Made by a program: the position numbers and the translations under genes. Shown here one piece after another: positions 22,375 through 33,845 of a stretch of 64,000 nt of DNA (positions within the stretch are counted from its first letter, which is position 1; each line of letters starts with the position of its first letter). The notes beneath the pieces are model-generated. The model was given only the letters and a program-made list of their open reading frames with translations, was not told the DNA's origin and made no database searches. Source of the stretch: Nectonema munidae (lineage: Eukaryota; Nematomorpha; Nectonematoida; Nectonematidae); NCBI GenBank assembly GCA_030549495.1, contig JAUIRK010000894.1, forward strand, positions 496,001 to 560,000. Direction: 5' to 3'.

Positions 22375-23260
22375 TTTTCTAAAGCCCAGCAAGACTTGAT
22401 TGCACTGGAAATGAAGCAAAACTATTGGCTGTTTTGAACCTCAAGCAAAATGATTCCTCAAATCCAGGTTTGTAACATGAGAATGTTTTTGTAAAATATT
22501 AACTATGGTTTGAAAAGTTTCAAACAATATCTCTTGCCAAAAAGTTCCGCAACATAGGAGAACAGTTGAAATTAGCTTGCTGCAAAGATATAATATTGAA
22601 TGTGCTAAGAAGTTCTGAACTTCTAAAATTGAAGCATATCTTCCTGTCAAACGATACCTTTATAAGGTTAATAACAGAGATGTCTGATGACATAATATCA
22701 GAGGTGGTTGTTTTATTGATTCGGCTTGATGAAAGGACGGATACTGCAAACTTAGCCAAACCTTGCCTTTACGTACAATATGTATATATCAAGTACCTGG
22801 TAGACAATTTTTTGTTTTGCGAAACTCTTAGCAGTAGAACTGCAAGAAAAATATTTGACTAGGTGGACACTTTTTACAGCATATGGTATTAAGCCACTAC
22901 ATGCACTTGAAGTGGGTGGCTCTGATTCAGCAAAAATCTCCAGATGTAATTGGTTCCCAGTGTGCTTTTCATCGCCAAGCTTTAATAATGAAAACCATAC
23001 CTGATGGGCTGAAAAATATTCTTAAATCATTAAAACAGCGTATTTAATTAAAGCAAATGCCCTCAACTATTATTTGTTTTCAGAGTTATGCAAAGAAAAT
23101 TATTTGGAATTTGAAAAATTCTTGCTGCACTCAAATGTGAGTTGGCTTTCCAAAAGATACTATGGAAAGAAATCCAACAATTTCTGCAAAGCAAACGAGA
23201 CATGCGTGTAAAATTTCTGATGTCGTTTTCGTATATTCCTATCATTCTTAGTGAACATTA
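22375..23260 (+). pseudogene. hAT-type transposase fragment (FAM200/ZBED5-like)
   Basis: The clearest frame (22566-22862) reads LSNDTFIRLITEMSDDIISE, RLDERTDTANLAKPCLYVQY and FLFCETLSSRTARKIFD. This matches the LSNDTV..RI.EM..DI and LDESTD block of hAT transposases and the host proteins derived from them. Upstream, GEQLKLACCKDIIL fits the preceding segment. Downstream, other frames give NALNYYLFSELCKENYLEFE and LLHSNVSWLSK, the later conserved block. Order and spacing are right for one coding region broken by multiple stops and shifts. It lies next to, but is not obviously linked with, the hAT MITE at 21972. Confidence 0.75.
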
Positions 23261-23352
23261 ATCTATGAATTCCCTTAAACTTGCGCTGCAAAGAAACGGA
23301 ATCACAGTAGTCGATTGTCATAAAAAATTCATACTTAGACTACGCAGATGCA

Positions 23353-23410
23353 TCTTTTCCATTAACATTGACTGGATTATTCTATGGCCAGTCAATGTTA
23401 ATGGGAAAGA
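23353..23410. repeat. 23-bp stem inverted repeat with 12-nt spacer
   Basis: The arms 23353-23375 and 23388-23410 are complementary at 22 of 23 positions (core CCATTAACATTGACTGG). Transcribed from either strand it would form a long hairpin. It lies just past the hAT fragment and before the dispersed repeat copy. Confidence 0.85.
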
Positions 23411-23479
23411 TTAACATTATGGATTATAAAATAATAATCCATTCATATATAATGAAAGATATACATTGCTGGATTATTA

Positions 23480-23785
23480 TATGGATATCCGATGCAATAT
23501 TGATTAGGAGCTAAAAGGTTTTCTCAACCTCTCATCTCACTAATTATTATTAACAAGCCTGATTCATATCAAATGAATTCGTTGAAAATTTTTAGCTACT
23601 ATTATGTATAGAATCATCTTATAAGATCTTCATATTCTACCTACATATGTATTCAGTTAGTAAAGTAAATTGTTTGAAAATATAGACTTGGATCTCATTT
23701 AAATTCAGCCTTTTTAAATAGAAATTTTTGGAAGAAAATTTGCTAACATTTTATTTATATAAATTAGCTATTCCATTCCTTAAGT
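23480..23785 (+). repeat. Dispersed repeat, copy 2
   Basis: Same orientation as 18197-18580 and alignable over about 300 bp. It stops where a TTAA-bounded MITE end begins at 23786, so the end of the copy may be marked by that insertion. Confidence 0.65.
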
Positions 23786-23822
23786 TTAACCCTTTCGTGA
23801 CCAGTGTATCATATATGATAAA
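23786..23822 (+). mobile_element. Solo left end of a piggyBac-type MITE
   Basis: TTAA, then CCCTTTCGTGACCAG, then the dyad TATCATATATGATA. It is identical over its first 35 bp to the left end of the complete MITE at 41409-41543, apart from that copy's degraded first base. No right end was found downstream, so it is truncated. Confidence 0.75.
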
Positions 23823-25379
23823 CTTTATTATGAACAGTATCAAATTAAACACACCGGAAAGTCTAGCTATACTTAAATCACAATGAACTTTACACCGTTG
23901 TCTCCCCTTTGTTATTATATCAAATCATTCATGGTGCAAATTTTGTCCTAAATGGTAGTAATGTGTAATTAAGTTATTATTTTTAAATTTTTGATTAAAA
24001 AAAACTTTACATTTTTCGCGTTTTAGTTAAATCCACCAGAACTTTCGTGAATCAATTTCTTCCAAATATCTTTAAATAGTCTTAAATTCGCTTGCAAAGC
24101 GCTACCGTGACAGTTCTCGCAACTAGCTCATGAACACGGATAATAATTGGTAAAGTGAGGTTTCTGTAAAGTCATTTTACTTCTATTGTACAAAATTGGC
24201 TGAATCATATGCCTTCAAAATATGTGACTTTTTCTAAAATCACTAGCTACATCTTTTGATACTATTTTTACGGTAGTTGAATAACTCTCATTACAAAGAC
24301 TGTCAATCAAAGCCAAATGTTCACGTTTTCAAGAATATCTTAATACACTCTTAAAAATTTTAAATAATATATATTTTAGAACACATTTTTCCAATAAACA
24401 TTGCTACGTTGTGGCAAAATTGTGTCCAAGAATATTATTTAAATTTTTAATAAAATATATTTATTCATTCATGTTGATTTCATTTCCATACTCAGTTTTC
24501 CCATTTATGCTGTAAAAAATCGCTTTAAGTTTTCTCCAATAATATTATAAACAAAATATATTTAACCATACTAAATCAATCGTAGTAAGACTGGACTGTG
24601 ATATGTCCTTCGTTTATTGCAAGCATTCAATTTGGTTTAATCTTTGCAGTGTGTTTTTAATTTTAAAAATTATTTCGAATTTTATATTTATTCTTTTAAT
24701 ATAATACATAGATTAGTTAATAGATAATAAAAACTCATCTAAAGTTGGAATTATCAAATGCTTTTATAAATTTAGATTTTTTATTTGCAGTGTGTTATGT
24801 ACAAAAGTAAGAATCATGCAGATCTGCACAAATTCAAAAAATTTGGTTCAAATTTGATGCAAGAACTCGTGTCTAGCTCTTTTCCATGAAAAACGAACCT
24901 ATACTGCAATAAATCATTTTGATACTCTGTATTTATATTTCTGTTAATAAATTTCTTTCGTTATTTTATTTTTACCTTTAAAGCAAAAGCATTGAACTGA
25001 TGCTTGTATTTATTTGGATACAAAAGTGTAGAATTCTATTTCATACACGTGTGCGTACCTAACATAAGTACCGCCCGGTGCGCATGTTGATTTCTCCTTC
25101 CCTTAACAGTTGTAATAACCAGGGATGTAGAGCCGGAGATGTTTTATCCGATTTTAACCCAATCTCTGTATTCTTAAGACTTGCCACTCCGACTAAGAAC
25201 ATATAAAGAATATAACTAAACAAAAATATGCATAAATTGGAAATAAATTTATTTTATAATCAAATTACCTGGATAAATTATTTCTTAAGAAATTTTCCTT
25301 AAAACTTATAAAATCTTTCTTATGATAATTAGAGTCATCTACCTCAAAGCAAGATTCTATTCCATGGAAATACCTGTCC
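23823..25379. other. AT-rich region with dispersed repeat monomers
   Basis: No gene. 24165-24560 aligns in patches with 32440-32580 (TTGAATCATA, TTTTTCTAAAATC, ACTGTCAATCAAA), and the segment near 24470 (ATGTTGATTTCATTTCC, ACTCAGTTTT) belongs to the 6.7-8.2 kb family. Confidence 0.5.
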
Positions 25380-26420
25380 TCTTGTGCGTATCGGAACTGG
25401 ATTCACTGCTAACCCACGGGGAGGACAGGGCGAAGTCATCACAACTGTAGTTCCCACAGATAAAGTCGCGTCCAGTCAGGACTGGATTTCAATCGATAAA
25501 ATGGTTCGTTGCTAGGGACAGTGACCCAGTCCGATTCTGGGTACGAGAATTCCCTCCCCACAGAAACAGGCTCAGCTTTCGAGAAAACGGTCGGAGAACA
25601 GACCGAGCAGCCTTTTTTTCTCGACCCCCTAATTAGTCAACAATCGGGAGAAGGGATACACCCCGAGCGCCTAAACGAATTTATCCGATTCTACTTGAAT
25701 AACAGAAGCGTCGATTCACCTGACTTCAATGAGGAAAACAGTAACTCTCGCGTTACGCAGGCTCTCCAGAACCTCTCTCCGTGTAAGAAAAGATGGCTAA
25801 GATCACCACGGCAAGAATGAAACCCTCGAAGAAGAACTGAGGAAAGGAAGGAGAAGGCAGAATCAAGCATTGACCTCTGAACCATCCACGAGACAGTAGC
25901 AAAATTTGAAACAGGCTTTATGTCCTACGGAACAGTTAAAACAATTTAAATAGTGGTTACTATTTAAAGATCAAGGCGGGAATGAAACTATGATCATATT
26001 CGGCATTCCTGCTACTACAAATCAATTAAAGAGAATTCATTAACTATCAAGTACTCCCAATAATGGTAATGGTCTACGCATGCTTGGGAATCGCTACAAA
26101 AGCTAAAACATGGGACATTACAGAACAGGAATTATTGGCCATTCTCTTAGGAAGAGACCTGAGGCGAAAGGGAATTGTTCTTGGATTCAAACGTAGTAAA
26201 AAACTTAGGTGGTACGTTCCTGATAGATAAGCTTAACATGCATGGCATATATTGTGCTGTAAGAGATGGACTAATACTGAAAACTAAAGCTCCTGAATGT
26301 ATTTGCTTCCTAAACAATCTAGGATACTTCTTGAGGCTACCTTCCCATCCATATTCGGGGCAGAAACATATATAGCATCCTTCAATATGCAGCTACCGCC
26401 AATTAGTAAAAGAGAAAAAT
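25380..26420 (+). other. GC-richer island with an open frame, unidentified
   Basis: Base composition here is clearly richer in G+C than the flanks, like the gypsy fossil at 28.4-31 kb and unlike the rest of the window. A 103-codon frame is open at 25509-25820 (ERLNEFIRFYLNNRS, VTQALQNLSPCKKRWL), and further short frames with non-random composition continue to about 26380. It reads like decayed coding sequence, perhaps from an old retroelement. No diagnostic domain was recognised and no terminal repeats were found, so no family is claimed. Confidence 0.4.
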
Positions 26421-27403
26421 AGGTGTGGCGCCTATCAGACATCGATCAACCAGATGGGTTCAGAAAACAAGGATGATGATCACATCCTGGAAAAGCTAGC
26501 CAAGTGGATGCTATATGGGCTGAACAGTAAAAAGGCCAGGCGATTCTGCCATATGTTTTGATATCTTCTAAAACCTGAAGATATCTTTTCACATATGAAC
26601 TCCTACTATATATCTCCTGTGTTGTAACTTCATCTTTGTTCCAAAACCTCAAAAGGATGAAGACGTAAGACAACGCTTCTTCAATTTATTTGCTATAATA
26701 TTTTATATATTACTACCAAATACCTACATTAATCCTTCGTATTTATTTTGAAACTTTTTATGCTTGCTCCTTGTTTGATTTATGATAAAAATGGGGAGAC
26801 AACGGGGTAAGAATCATTGTGCTTTATAATAGGGACTCAAAATATCAATTTATAATGATACCTAGTTATATAACCGAGTATTAGTGTGTACGTTAGTTAG
26901 CTCATTAAGGTTGATTAAAATATGATTACATCAATTTCTAATATACTAAATATCTAAGTTTTTAGAGTAATCAACTTTATCACTAATTTGACTAAAAATA
27001 TATTTGTAATGATCTCTAAAAGTGATATTATTCTAAGTGTTAACTTTAATAAAAGTTCAGATAAGTTTTTATAGTTAAGGATAAAAATATCCTTGTCATA
27101 TTTTTATTTTTTAGGGCTAGAGAAAATAAATTACATTGAAAAAATGGAAACAGTGAATACTTTCTATAGGAAATATACACAAATGCTTCATACTTCAACA
27201 AGTGAAAGATACCCAAAAAAAAAGCATCCTTGTTACCTTTAAGATGCAAAGAAGAAGATTGTAAATCTTCTTCGCGTTGCACTTGTGATAAAAAATATGT
27301 TTGAAACATAAGTTTAGTATTTGTAAAAATTGTTTATAAAATAAAAGACATTATTTGAGTCTTCAATATTTTTTGAACTAATATATTTAATTTATGTACT
27401 ATT
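26421..27403. other. No supported gene
   Basis: AT-rich sequence. A minus-strand frame of 87 codons at 27046-27309 has no recognisable features. Confidence 0.4.
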
Positions 27404-28029
27404 CAGAGCCCGCGCTAACCAAATTTGGCGGGGGGGGGGGGGCTCTAAGGGGCTGAAACTATACATAATGAAAATACACACTAAAATTTTCCTTTCTAGA
27501 AGCAAATTCGATCAACATCGGAAACAAGAGCTAAAGACGGTTATAAAGAATGAAGGCTGAATGTTTGACATGTAAATTGTTTTATTACTCTAGGGTGATG
27601 AGGATTGAGGAGTAAAATCATTTATTAACCTATATATCATTTTTAGAGTAATAAAACAATTTACATGTCAAACATTCAGCCTTCTTGACTTTTCGTTGAA
27701 ATAGTTAAAAACTCGAAAACTCTTTTAAGGGTCGAAAAACTTCTCTCACAGGATGCAGTGCTGATTCCTATTGTTAGAGCAGCTTGATACTCAAAAATAC
27801 TCTAGACAATTTTATAATATATTTATTGAAACTACCAATATACAAAGAAAAGACTTCTTCACAAGCGCACTTTATCGGATGTAATTAATTTAAAACTTAT
27901 GTAAGCTTGAAAAATTTAGTGGAGAGGCTTGGAAAATTGAGTGGGGGTGAGGGGTGGAGGTGGCTCAGGTCAAAAATGGGAGGGGGTGGGGGCTCAAGCC
28001 CCCAAAATAAATAGGGAGCGCGGGCCCTG
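27404..28029. mobile_element. hAT-type non-autonomous element, 626 bp
   Basis: It starts CAGAGCCCGCGCT and ends AGCGCGGGCCCTG, inverted repeats with one mismatch in 13. Flanking 8-bp sequences GTACTATT (27396-27403) and GTACCATT (28030-28037) match at seven positions, as expected of hAT integration. There is a G run of about 13 near 27430 and no coding capacity. A perfect 41-bp inverted repeat (27552-27592 against 27644-27684) sits in the middle. Confidence 0.9.
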
Positions 28030-28333
28030 GTACCATTGATCTTATTACAAAATTTTTAATTTCTTGACTAGTCCAACTTACTACGATAGTAAAATATTTA
28101 AAATTGTTCTAAACAATTCAGACGGATATTTTCATTCTTTGGCAAGCTATGATGAGTTCCTTCTGATGATGTCTCCAAGCACCTTCTTTTTTTCACACTA
28201 ATGTGTATTCATATATATTGTAATTGTATATCTACATTCTACATAGTTATGGTCTTACATGTGTGAATTTTTTTATCGTTTTTTTATATAAATATTATTA
28301 TTAAAGAGCAATAAATAGATGTGTGTGTGTGTG

Positions 28334-31140
28334 TGTGTTCAGAGACACTTCTAGTTTGCAATTTGTCAAGTAAAAAATGTTTCCTTTATCTTGATATGAT
28401 GTTATGCAAATCCTTTATTGTGATTTGCATGGGGTTGCTTTCATAACGCCTCCCGACTGAGCGAAGGATTCACACGGAAGAGGGAAACGACGAGGAGGGA
28501 TTCCTTTACTTATCCTCTGGGATCGTCGGAGTGCTTCGGGTTTTTGTACGGTTGATTCCAACTGCGTTTGTGTAAAGGTTTCTTCACAAGAAGGCGTAAG
28601 CTTTGAAGAAGTATCTTGCATCGTAGAATCGTGGCATAAGAAGGCTAAATCTACTCCAGGTTCATCATCTGGAGAACAAAAGCTAGATTGTAACTCCTCC
28701 TGGTGGCGCCTCCATGTTGGCCCCCTAGGTTGGACTTTCGCGTTGTATATTCGGTTACCCTTGCACTTTGTGATAAACGCCGAAACCCAACGCGCCTCCT
28801 TTTCATGGTGAGGACCATAGTACCGAGCGCAATTTTATAACGAGTAGCAACCACTGCAGTTTTAGAGCGATGAGCATTTATAAATTCTTGTTTCCCTTGC
28901 GCAACATAAGCCGGAGAAGGTATCAGTATATCCAACTTTGTTCGTATTTGCTGGGACTAATAAGTTCACTGTGTGAATATCATGTAGAGTTCGGTGTTCT
29001 GCGATATTGCATCAAAAACTCTTGTTAAGCTTTTTTTGGAGAGAGAAAGAAGATTTTCGTAAGGATTACTGGGATCAGTCTTACGACTGCTCCATTGGTA
29101 GCTGCATGGTAAGTAAACTCCCGTAAGATGAACTATTCCCCTTTCTTTACACCAATATATTCTTCTGAAGTGAATGTAGTTGCGTTGTCCGTCGCTGGTG
29201 TGTGTGGATAACCGAAGTGCGCCAAATCTTCCAGCAAATCTATAGTTGCTCTAGTAGTAACAGCTTGCGTGAGATGCACGCAAGGATGTACGTCCACCAA
29301 TACAAGCCAATTTGATCCTAAAAAGTTTATGGCATGATCCAGATGTAATTTGCTCCTTGGCTTCTCTGGTAGCATCCAAATGTGATTGAAACTCGTAAGC
29401 GTTTTCTTTGGTGTTCTCCACAGGGAATCTAGCTTCAACACGTGGTCTCAATATCCGCAACAATGTTAGACCAGTACACGTATGTACGTGCTGACTGCTT
29501 CATTCTTTCCATAACAAAATGTCCAGCATTCAGTTGATCTAATGCTTGGAGGCGTAAGACTTTGGTATGAAGACTCTAGATCCTTTAAAAGACAATTATT
29601 TACTACTGCCAAAGAATCTGCAATTTGTCTAAAACGCTGAATCTCACTTCCTTCATCACTTTTCTTTGAAGGCCAGCGTTTCCATGTGAAACGAATGACC
29701 ATAGAAATAAGAGGATCTTTTGATGATTCAGGTTGTAAATCGTTTGGTTGGATCTTTTTGTTAATGGTTTTTGATCGAAACCAAAAATTATTATCAAAAT
29801 TTTATGCGACTGAGAGCATCAGCATTGGAGTGATCGGAAGTCTTGCGATATTCTTTACTATAATTGAATTGCTTTACATCATTTCCCACCGAGCTAGGCG
29901 ATTAGCAGCAAGTGACGGGGTTGCTTTTCCAGGCCCAAACATTGCGATAAGTTGTCGGTGATCAGTAACCAAAACAAACTTTCTCCCATAAATATAGGGG
30001 TAAAACTTTTTCAAACCATATATGATGGCGAGAGCTTCCTTTTGTGTTTGGCTGTAGTTCCTTTGAGCCAATGTAAGGATTTTAGAAGCGTTAGAGATTG
30101 GTCGTTCGTTTACGTTGTGAAAGCGATGGAAAAGCACAACACCAACTCCCACAGATGCATCACACGAAATCCCGATAAGTAAGTCTCGGTTGAAATGAAC
30201 GAACACTTTTTCAGATGATAAAAGTTCCTTGGATATTTGAAAAGCTTTCTCTTACACATCCCATTTCCAGTGTTGAGACTTTTTTGTTAGTTGATAAAAA
30301 AACTTTTAAGATCTCTGAAAGATTCGGAGGTAAAAATTTGGAATAAAATTGCAAAGAGCCCAATTAAGATCGTAAACTTGACTTATTTTAAGGACGAGGC
30401 ATTTTGAGGATGTCATCCACTTTCATCCTTCTTTCAATTCCTTCTGATGAGAGTCGATGTTCAAGATACTCAACCCATGATTGTGCAAATTGACATTTTT
30501 CCATGCGACAATGAAGACTCTTCTCATTTAAGCACAGCAAAAGACGTTTTATATTTTTAGTATGATCTGCATCTTTTCCACTGACTAATAGATCATCACA
30601 GCTACGCATGGCAAATTCTGTGTTAATTGATCCATAATTTGTTGGAAATATCCAGGAGCTGAATTAATCTCAAACGGTTGTCTTTTTTGCAGAAGTACAC
30701 ACTTGTGAGTACCTAAAGCGTTGGACGTAGTGAAATTTGATTGTGGGCATAAGCCAACTTTATTTTTTAAACCCATATCCACGTCCTAGCTTGCACATTA
30801 ATTCTTCAGGTAGAGGCAACGGATAGCGATGATCTTTCAAGTTGTGGGTTACGGTGATTGCGTAATCTCCACATACTCGAATTATGATTTTTGACCGGAA
30901 GGTCCTTTTTTCTTCACAGGGACTGATCGGTAATGAAAGAAGCGTGAAGAAGGATTTATTGAAAAGCAATAAAGAAATATGTGTGTTCAGAGACACTTCT
31001 ATTTATAGTTTGCAATTTGTTGATTCAAATTTATCCTACTAGAGTATCTGATGAGAGATCACGTAAAAGATGTTTCCCTTATCTTGATATGATCTTATGC
31101 AGATCCGTTATCGTGATTTACACGGGGTTGCTTTCATAAC
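28334..31140 (-). mobile_element. Fossil Ty3/gypsy LTR retrotransposon
   Basis: A Ty3/gypsy element on the minus strand. The two long terminal repeats are visible as related direct repeats at 28334-28447 and 30982-31140, both starting TGTGTTCAGAGACAC on the + strand. Between them the order is reverse transcriptase, RNase H and integrase, which is the gypsy order. Recognisable pieces are DYAITVTHNLKDHRYPLPLP (RT), DASVGVGVV and TDHRQL (RNase H) and TDNATTF (integrase core). The element is broken in many places and cannot be active. The LTRs have diverged visibly, so it is old. It is richer in G+C than its surroundings. A (TG)n run lies immediately outside its left end. Confidence 0.88.
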
Positions 31141-31625
31141 AATAACACAAAGTAACATGAAAATGTTTATTTTTTGGAATTTTTTTCATCCATCATGTGA
31201 AATATTTCTCTCCTCTTATGCTCTGAATTTCTCATGTTTTCATTGTTTCTGAGTATTTTCAATCTTGTATCGTTGTGACAATAACCTAGTTGGTTAGATT
31301 CACCATGTTTTGTAACGTTGTTATGTTTTTTACATATATAAATAAATAAATAAATGTTATATTTATAATATATTTGCAAAAAGAAGAAGCGATTTTTCCG
31401 GTTTATGGTTTCGGTAAGATAATATTATTATAATAAATTTGGAAAAATTGAATACTGAAAAAATTGCTCCCGCAATTTTGTAAAAACGAGCTTTTTTCGA
31501 TTATACTAAAATTTTAATTTAGTATAATTAATGCCGGAAAATTTGACAGTTTTTTTTATTGTAGCTGAAAGAATTTCTAGATTTTGAACATATTCCAGAT
31601 AAATTAGTTTGTAATGTTCACCTGA
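31141..31625. other. No supported gene
   Basis: AT-rich spacer between the gypsy fossil and an unidentified open frame. Contains TAAA repeats near 31340. Confidence 0.4.
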
Positions 31626-31964
31626 TTGAAATGGTCAACCGAATTCTGTGCTCTCTTTGGAAAGATATTGAAACAAAGAAATAAAAAGTTGTTTACAAAT
31701 TTTCCATCATCTAAATCTCAACATGCTCACTCATCCATCACTGAACGAGCTTTGTATTCTTTCATTAGATTAGTTTCAAAAGATTTTGTCAAAAAAACAT
31801 GGAACAAATCTAAAGAGTTTCAAGTTTACCTAGATAAAAAAACAAATCAATCAGTTAAACTTAGACAACAAAGATTTGATGGATTAACTTTGGGTTGTGT
31901 TGTTACACTTTATCATTTTGATGATATAGTTTGTTTTTTTGATGAAATGCACAGAACTAAATAA
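31626..31964 (+). pseudogene. Unrecognised 112-codon open frame
   Basis: The frame reads ERALYSFIRLVSKDFVKKTW, KKTNQSVKLRQQRFDGLTLG and LYHFDDIVCFFDEMHRTK. An adjacent frame just upstream (31567-31684) reads EFLDFEHIPDKLVCNVHLIE and VNRILCSLWKDIETKK, which looks like a continuous protein split by a frameshift near 31680. The amino-acid composition is not that of AT noise. I do not recognise the family. The setting suggests a transposon-derived protein, but that is inference. Confidence 0.4.
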
Positions 31965-32439
31965 TAATCTTGTCCTGATATGCAATTGCTTTACTCGTCT
32001 TAAATTTTTGCCAGCTTATTTTGGACTGGAACAATAATTGGAATACATTTAGTGGAAACCTTTTTGTTATATATAAAGTCAACAAATCTCTCATACAATG
32101 ACTTAAAAGTTTCGTTTCAAACTTATTGACGCGATTAAACAAAGGCTTTGAAACGCAACGTGGAAAAGTGTTGCATTTGGCTCTTTTTCAGGAGGTATTT
32201 CTATTTTTTCCAAATATAATCAACTTCAATTCACAAATAAGATATCGAATAAAGTTTTGAAATTATCAATTTAGAATTGAAAAAAAGAGGTGACTTTCAA
32301 ATTCAGTCCGCTTCAAGATCTTTAGTATGCAATCGATCTTTTATTTCTTTACTCTAAGCATAAAATAATTTAAGAACTCAAGTAGTTTGATTAACCCTAT
32401 TAGTTCTGGACGGCGTTAAAAGATTATTTGTACAAAATT

Positions 32440-33060
32440 GGTTGAATCATAACTCGTTTAAATTTCGTGAATTTTTCTAAAATCGCTAGCTGTGTCCTTT
32501 CATACAATTTTAATGATAGTTGAATGACCTTTTCATGTCAAAAACTGTCAATCAAAAATTTTTGAGCAAAATTTTTTACATTATCTGTAGTTAACCTTAT
32601 AACTTATATTCTATATTATATACTTCCTTGAAAATTTATAATTATATACAGTTTTAAACACATAACACTAATTTTTTCAATAATCATTGCTACTTTTCAG
32701 AAAATGACAATCAAATTTTGATTTATCGGAAATATATCTATATACCTTCAAAGTTTACATAAAAAATATATTTTTTTACTAAATCGGTCATGCTAGTTTC
32801 ATTTCTCGACTCATTTTTTAAGGATTTAAAAATACCTAGTTTATCAAATTTGCGGTTTACCTCTAAAAATTGTCTCCAAAAATATTCATACAAATTTTAG
32901 ATGAAATAATGTTTTTATACGAAAACAACTATGCTGCTTTTATTCTCTTCAAAAAGATTGTCTCAAATTTTATATGAAGATATAAACGTTTGATTCACAT
33001 ATCTTACAGTACATAAACATCATTTTAGATTTACGGGTGAAAACTCTTTAAAAAAAAACA
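32440..33060. repeat. Dispersed satellite-like repeat, second cluster
   Basis: Monomers related to those at 6.7-8.2 kb (CTAAATCGGTCATGCTAGTTTCA-type core near 32780, and a further ACTATGCTG core near 32925), preceded by a segment alignable with 24165-24360. No coding capacity. Confidence 0.6.
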
Positions 33061-33493
33061 AAAATATTATCAAATTTTATATTAATTAATTAATTAAGTT
33101 GTTTTGTGACGTTCGCACCCATCCTTTCGGATATCGTGGCCCGCCCGGAATGCTGAGTCCAAGTCTAACTGGACTTTCCATCCAATATATATGTTGTGTT
33201 GGACGACACACACAAAAGACTACTTAAAGCCGATAAACGTGTGAGCCCAATTGAGCTTAAAGAATATAAAGATTTATTAACGTATTTACACAGATTTGAT
33301 ATATTCACACTGTTGATTTGTGCAAGAAAAACAGTTTTCTCAGATCACACGAAGTATCATATGTTTGCACTAACGTTTTTTCAATTTTTTTTGGAAAGAT
33401 GCTTTATGTAAATGAATCAATTCCATTGCATTTGTACTTCTCAAACTTTTCATTAAAATGGGAGTTTTATAAATTTAATTCTAAAAATAATTT
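33061..33493. other. No supported gene
   Basis: A short GC-richer patch at 33105-33200 (TTCGCACCCATCC, GTGGCCCGCCCGG) stands out, but neither a domain nor a terminal repeat was recognised. Confidence 0.35.
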
Positions 33494-33845
33494 TTAATTA
33501 TTAAATTTATAGTTTAATTCACATCTTGGAATGCATAAGTCTGAATTATTTCTTGTATCATGCTGATAAATTTTGTAGTTAAACTTAAACATATGTACAT
33601 AGTTGGAAGGAATCAAACCATTCAAAAAATCGTCTAAAGGGGGTAAAAGCTTATATTTATAAATATCTTGTACTTTTAAACTGTTTATCATCAAAAACTT
33701 ATTACTTGAATGTGGATTATACTCCAAATTTAGAGCTGTTCTTAACAATTTTTTCTGTAAACCGAAAACTCTTAAGACTCGTATGCCCCCAGTTTATTAT
33801 CGAATCGTTTAATATTGGCAAAACTAGTGCTTTAAAAAACTATTT
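33494..33845 (-). pseudogene. LINE ORF2 C-terminal fragment (LINE-A)
   Basis: The minus strand reads KALVLPILNDSIINWGHTSL, then after a break LKVQDIYKYKL, FLNGLIPSNYVHMFKFNYK and HDTRNNSDLCIPRC. This is the RT thumb and tail of a CR1/Jockey-type ORF2. The equivalent stretch in LINE-1 is YKSYFLPHIFYNLLNWGHSN and LLKVEDIYELKL. There is a frameshift near 33745. The fragment ends abruptly at its 5' side, where LINE-B begins. Confidence 0.8.

Noticed and set aside
28320-28338. The (TG)n run as part of the gypsy LTR
   Set aside because: It is absent beside the other LTR, so it is a flanking microsatellite that merges with the LTR's TGTG start.
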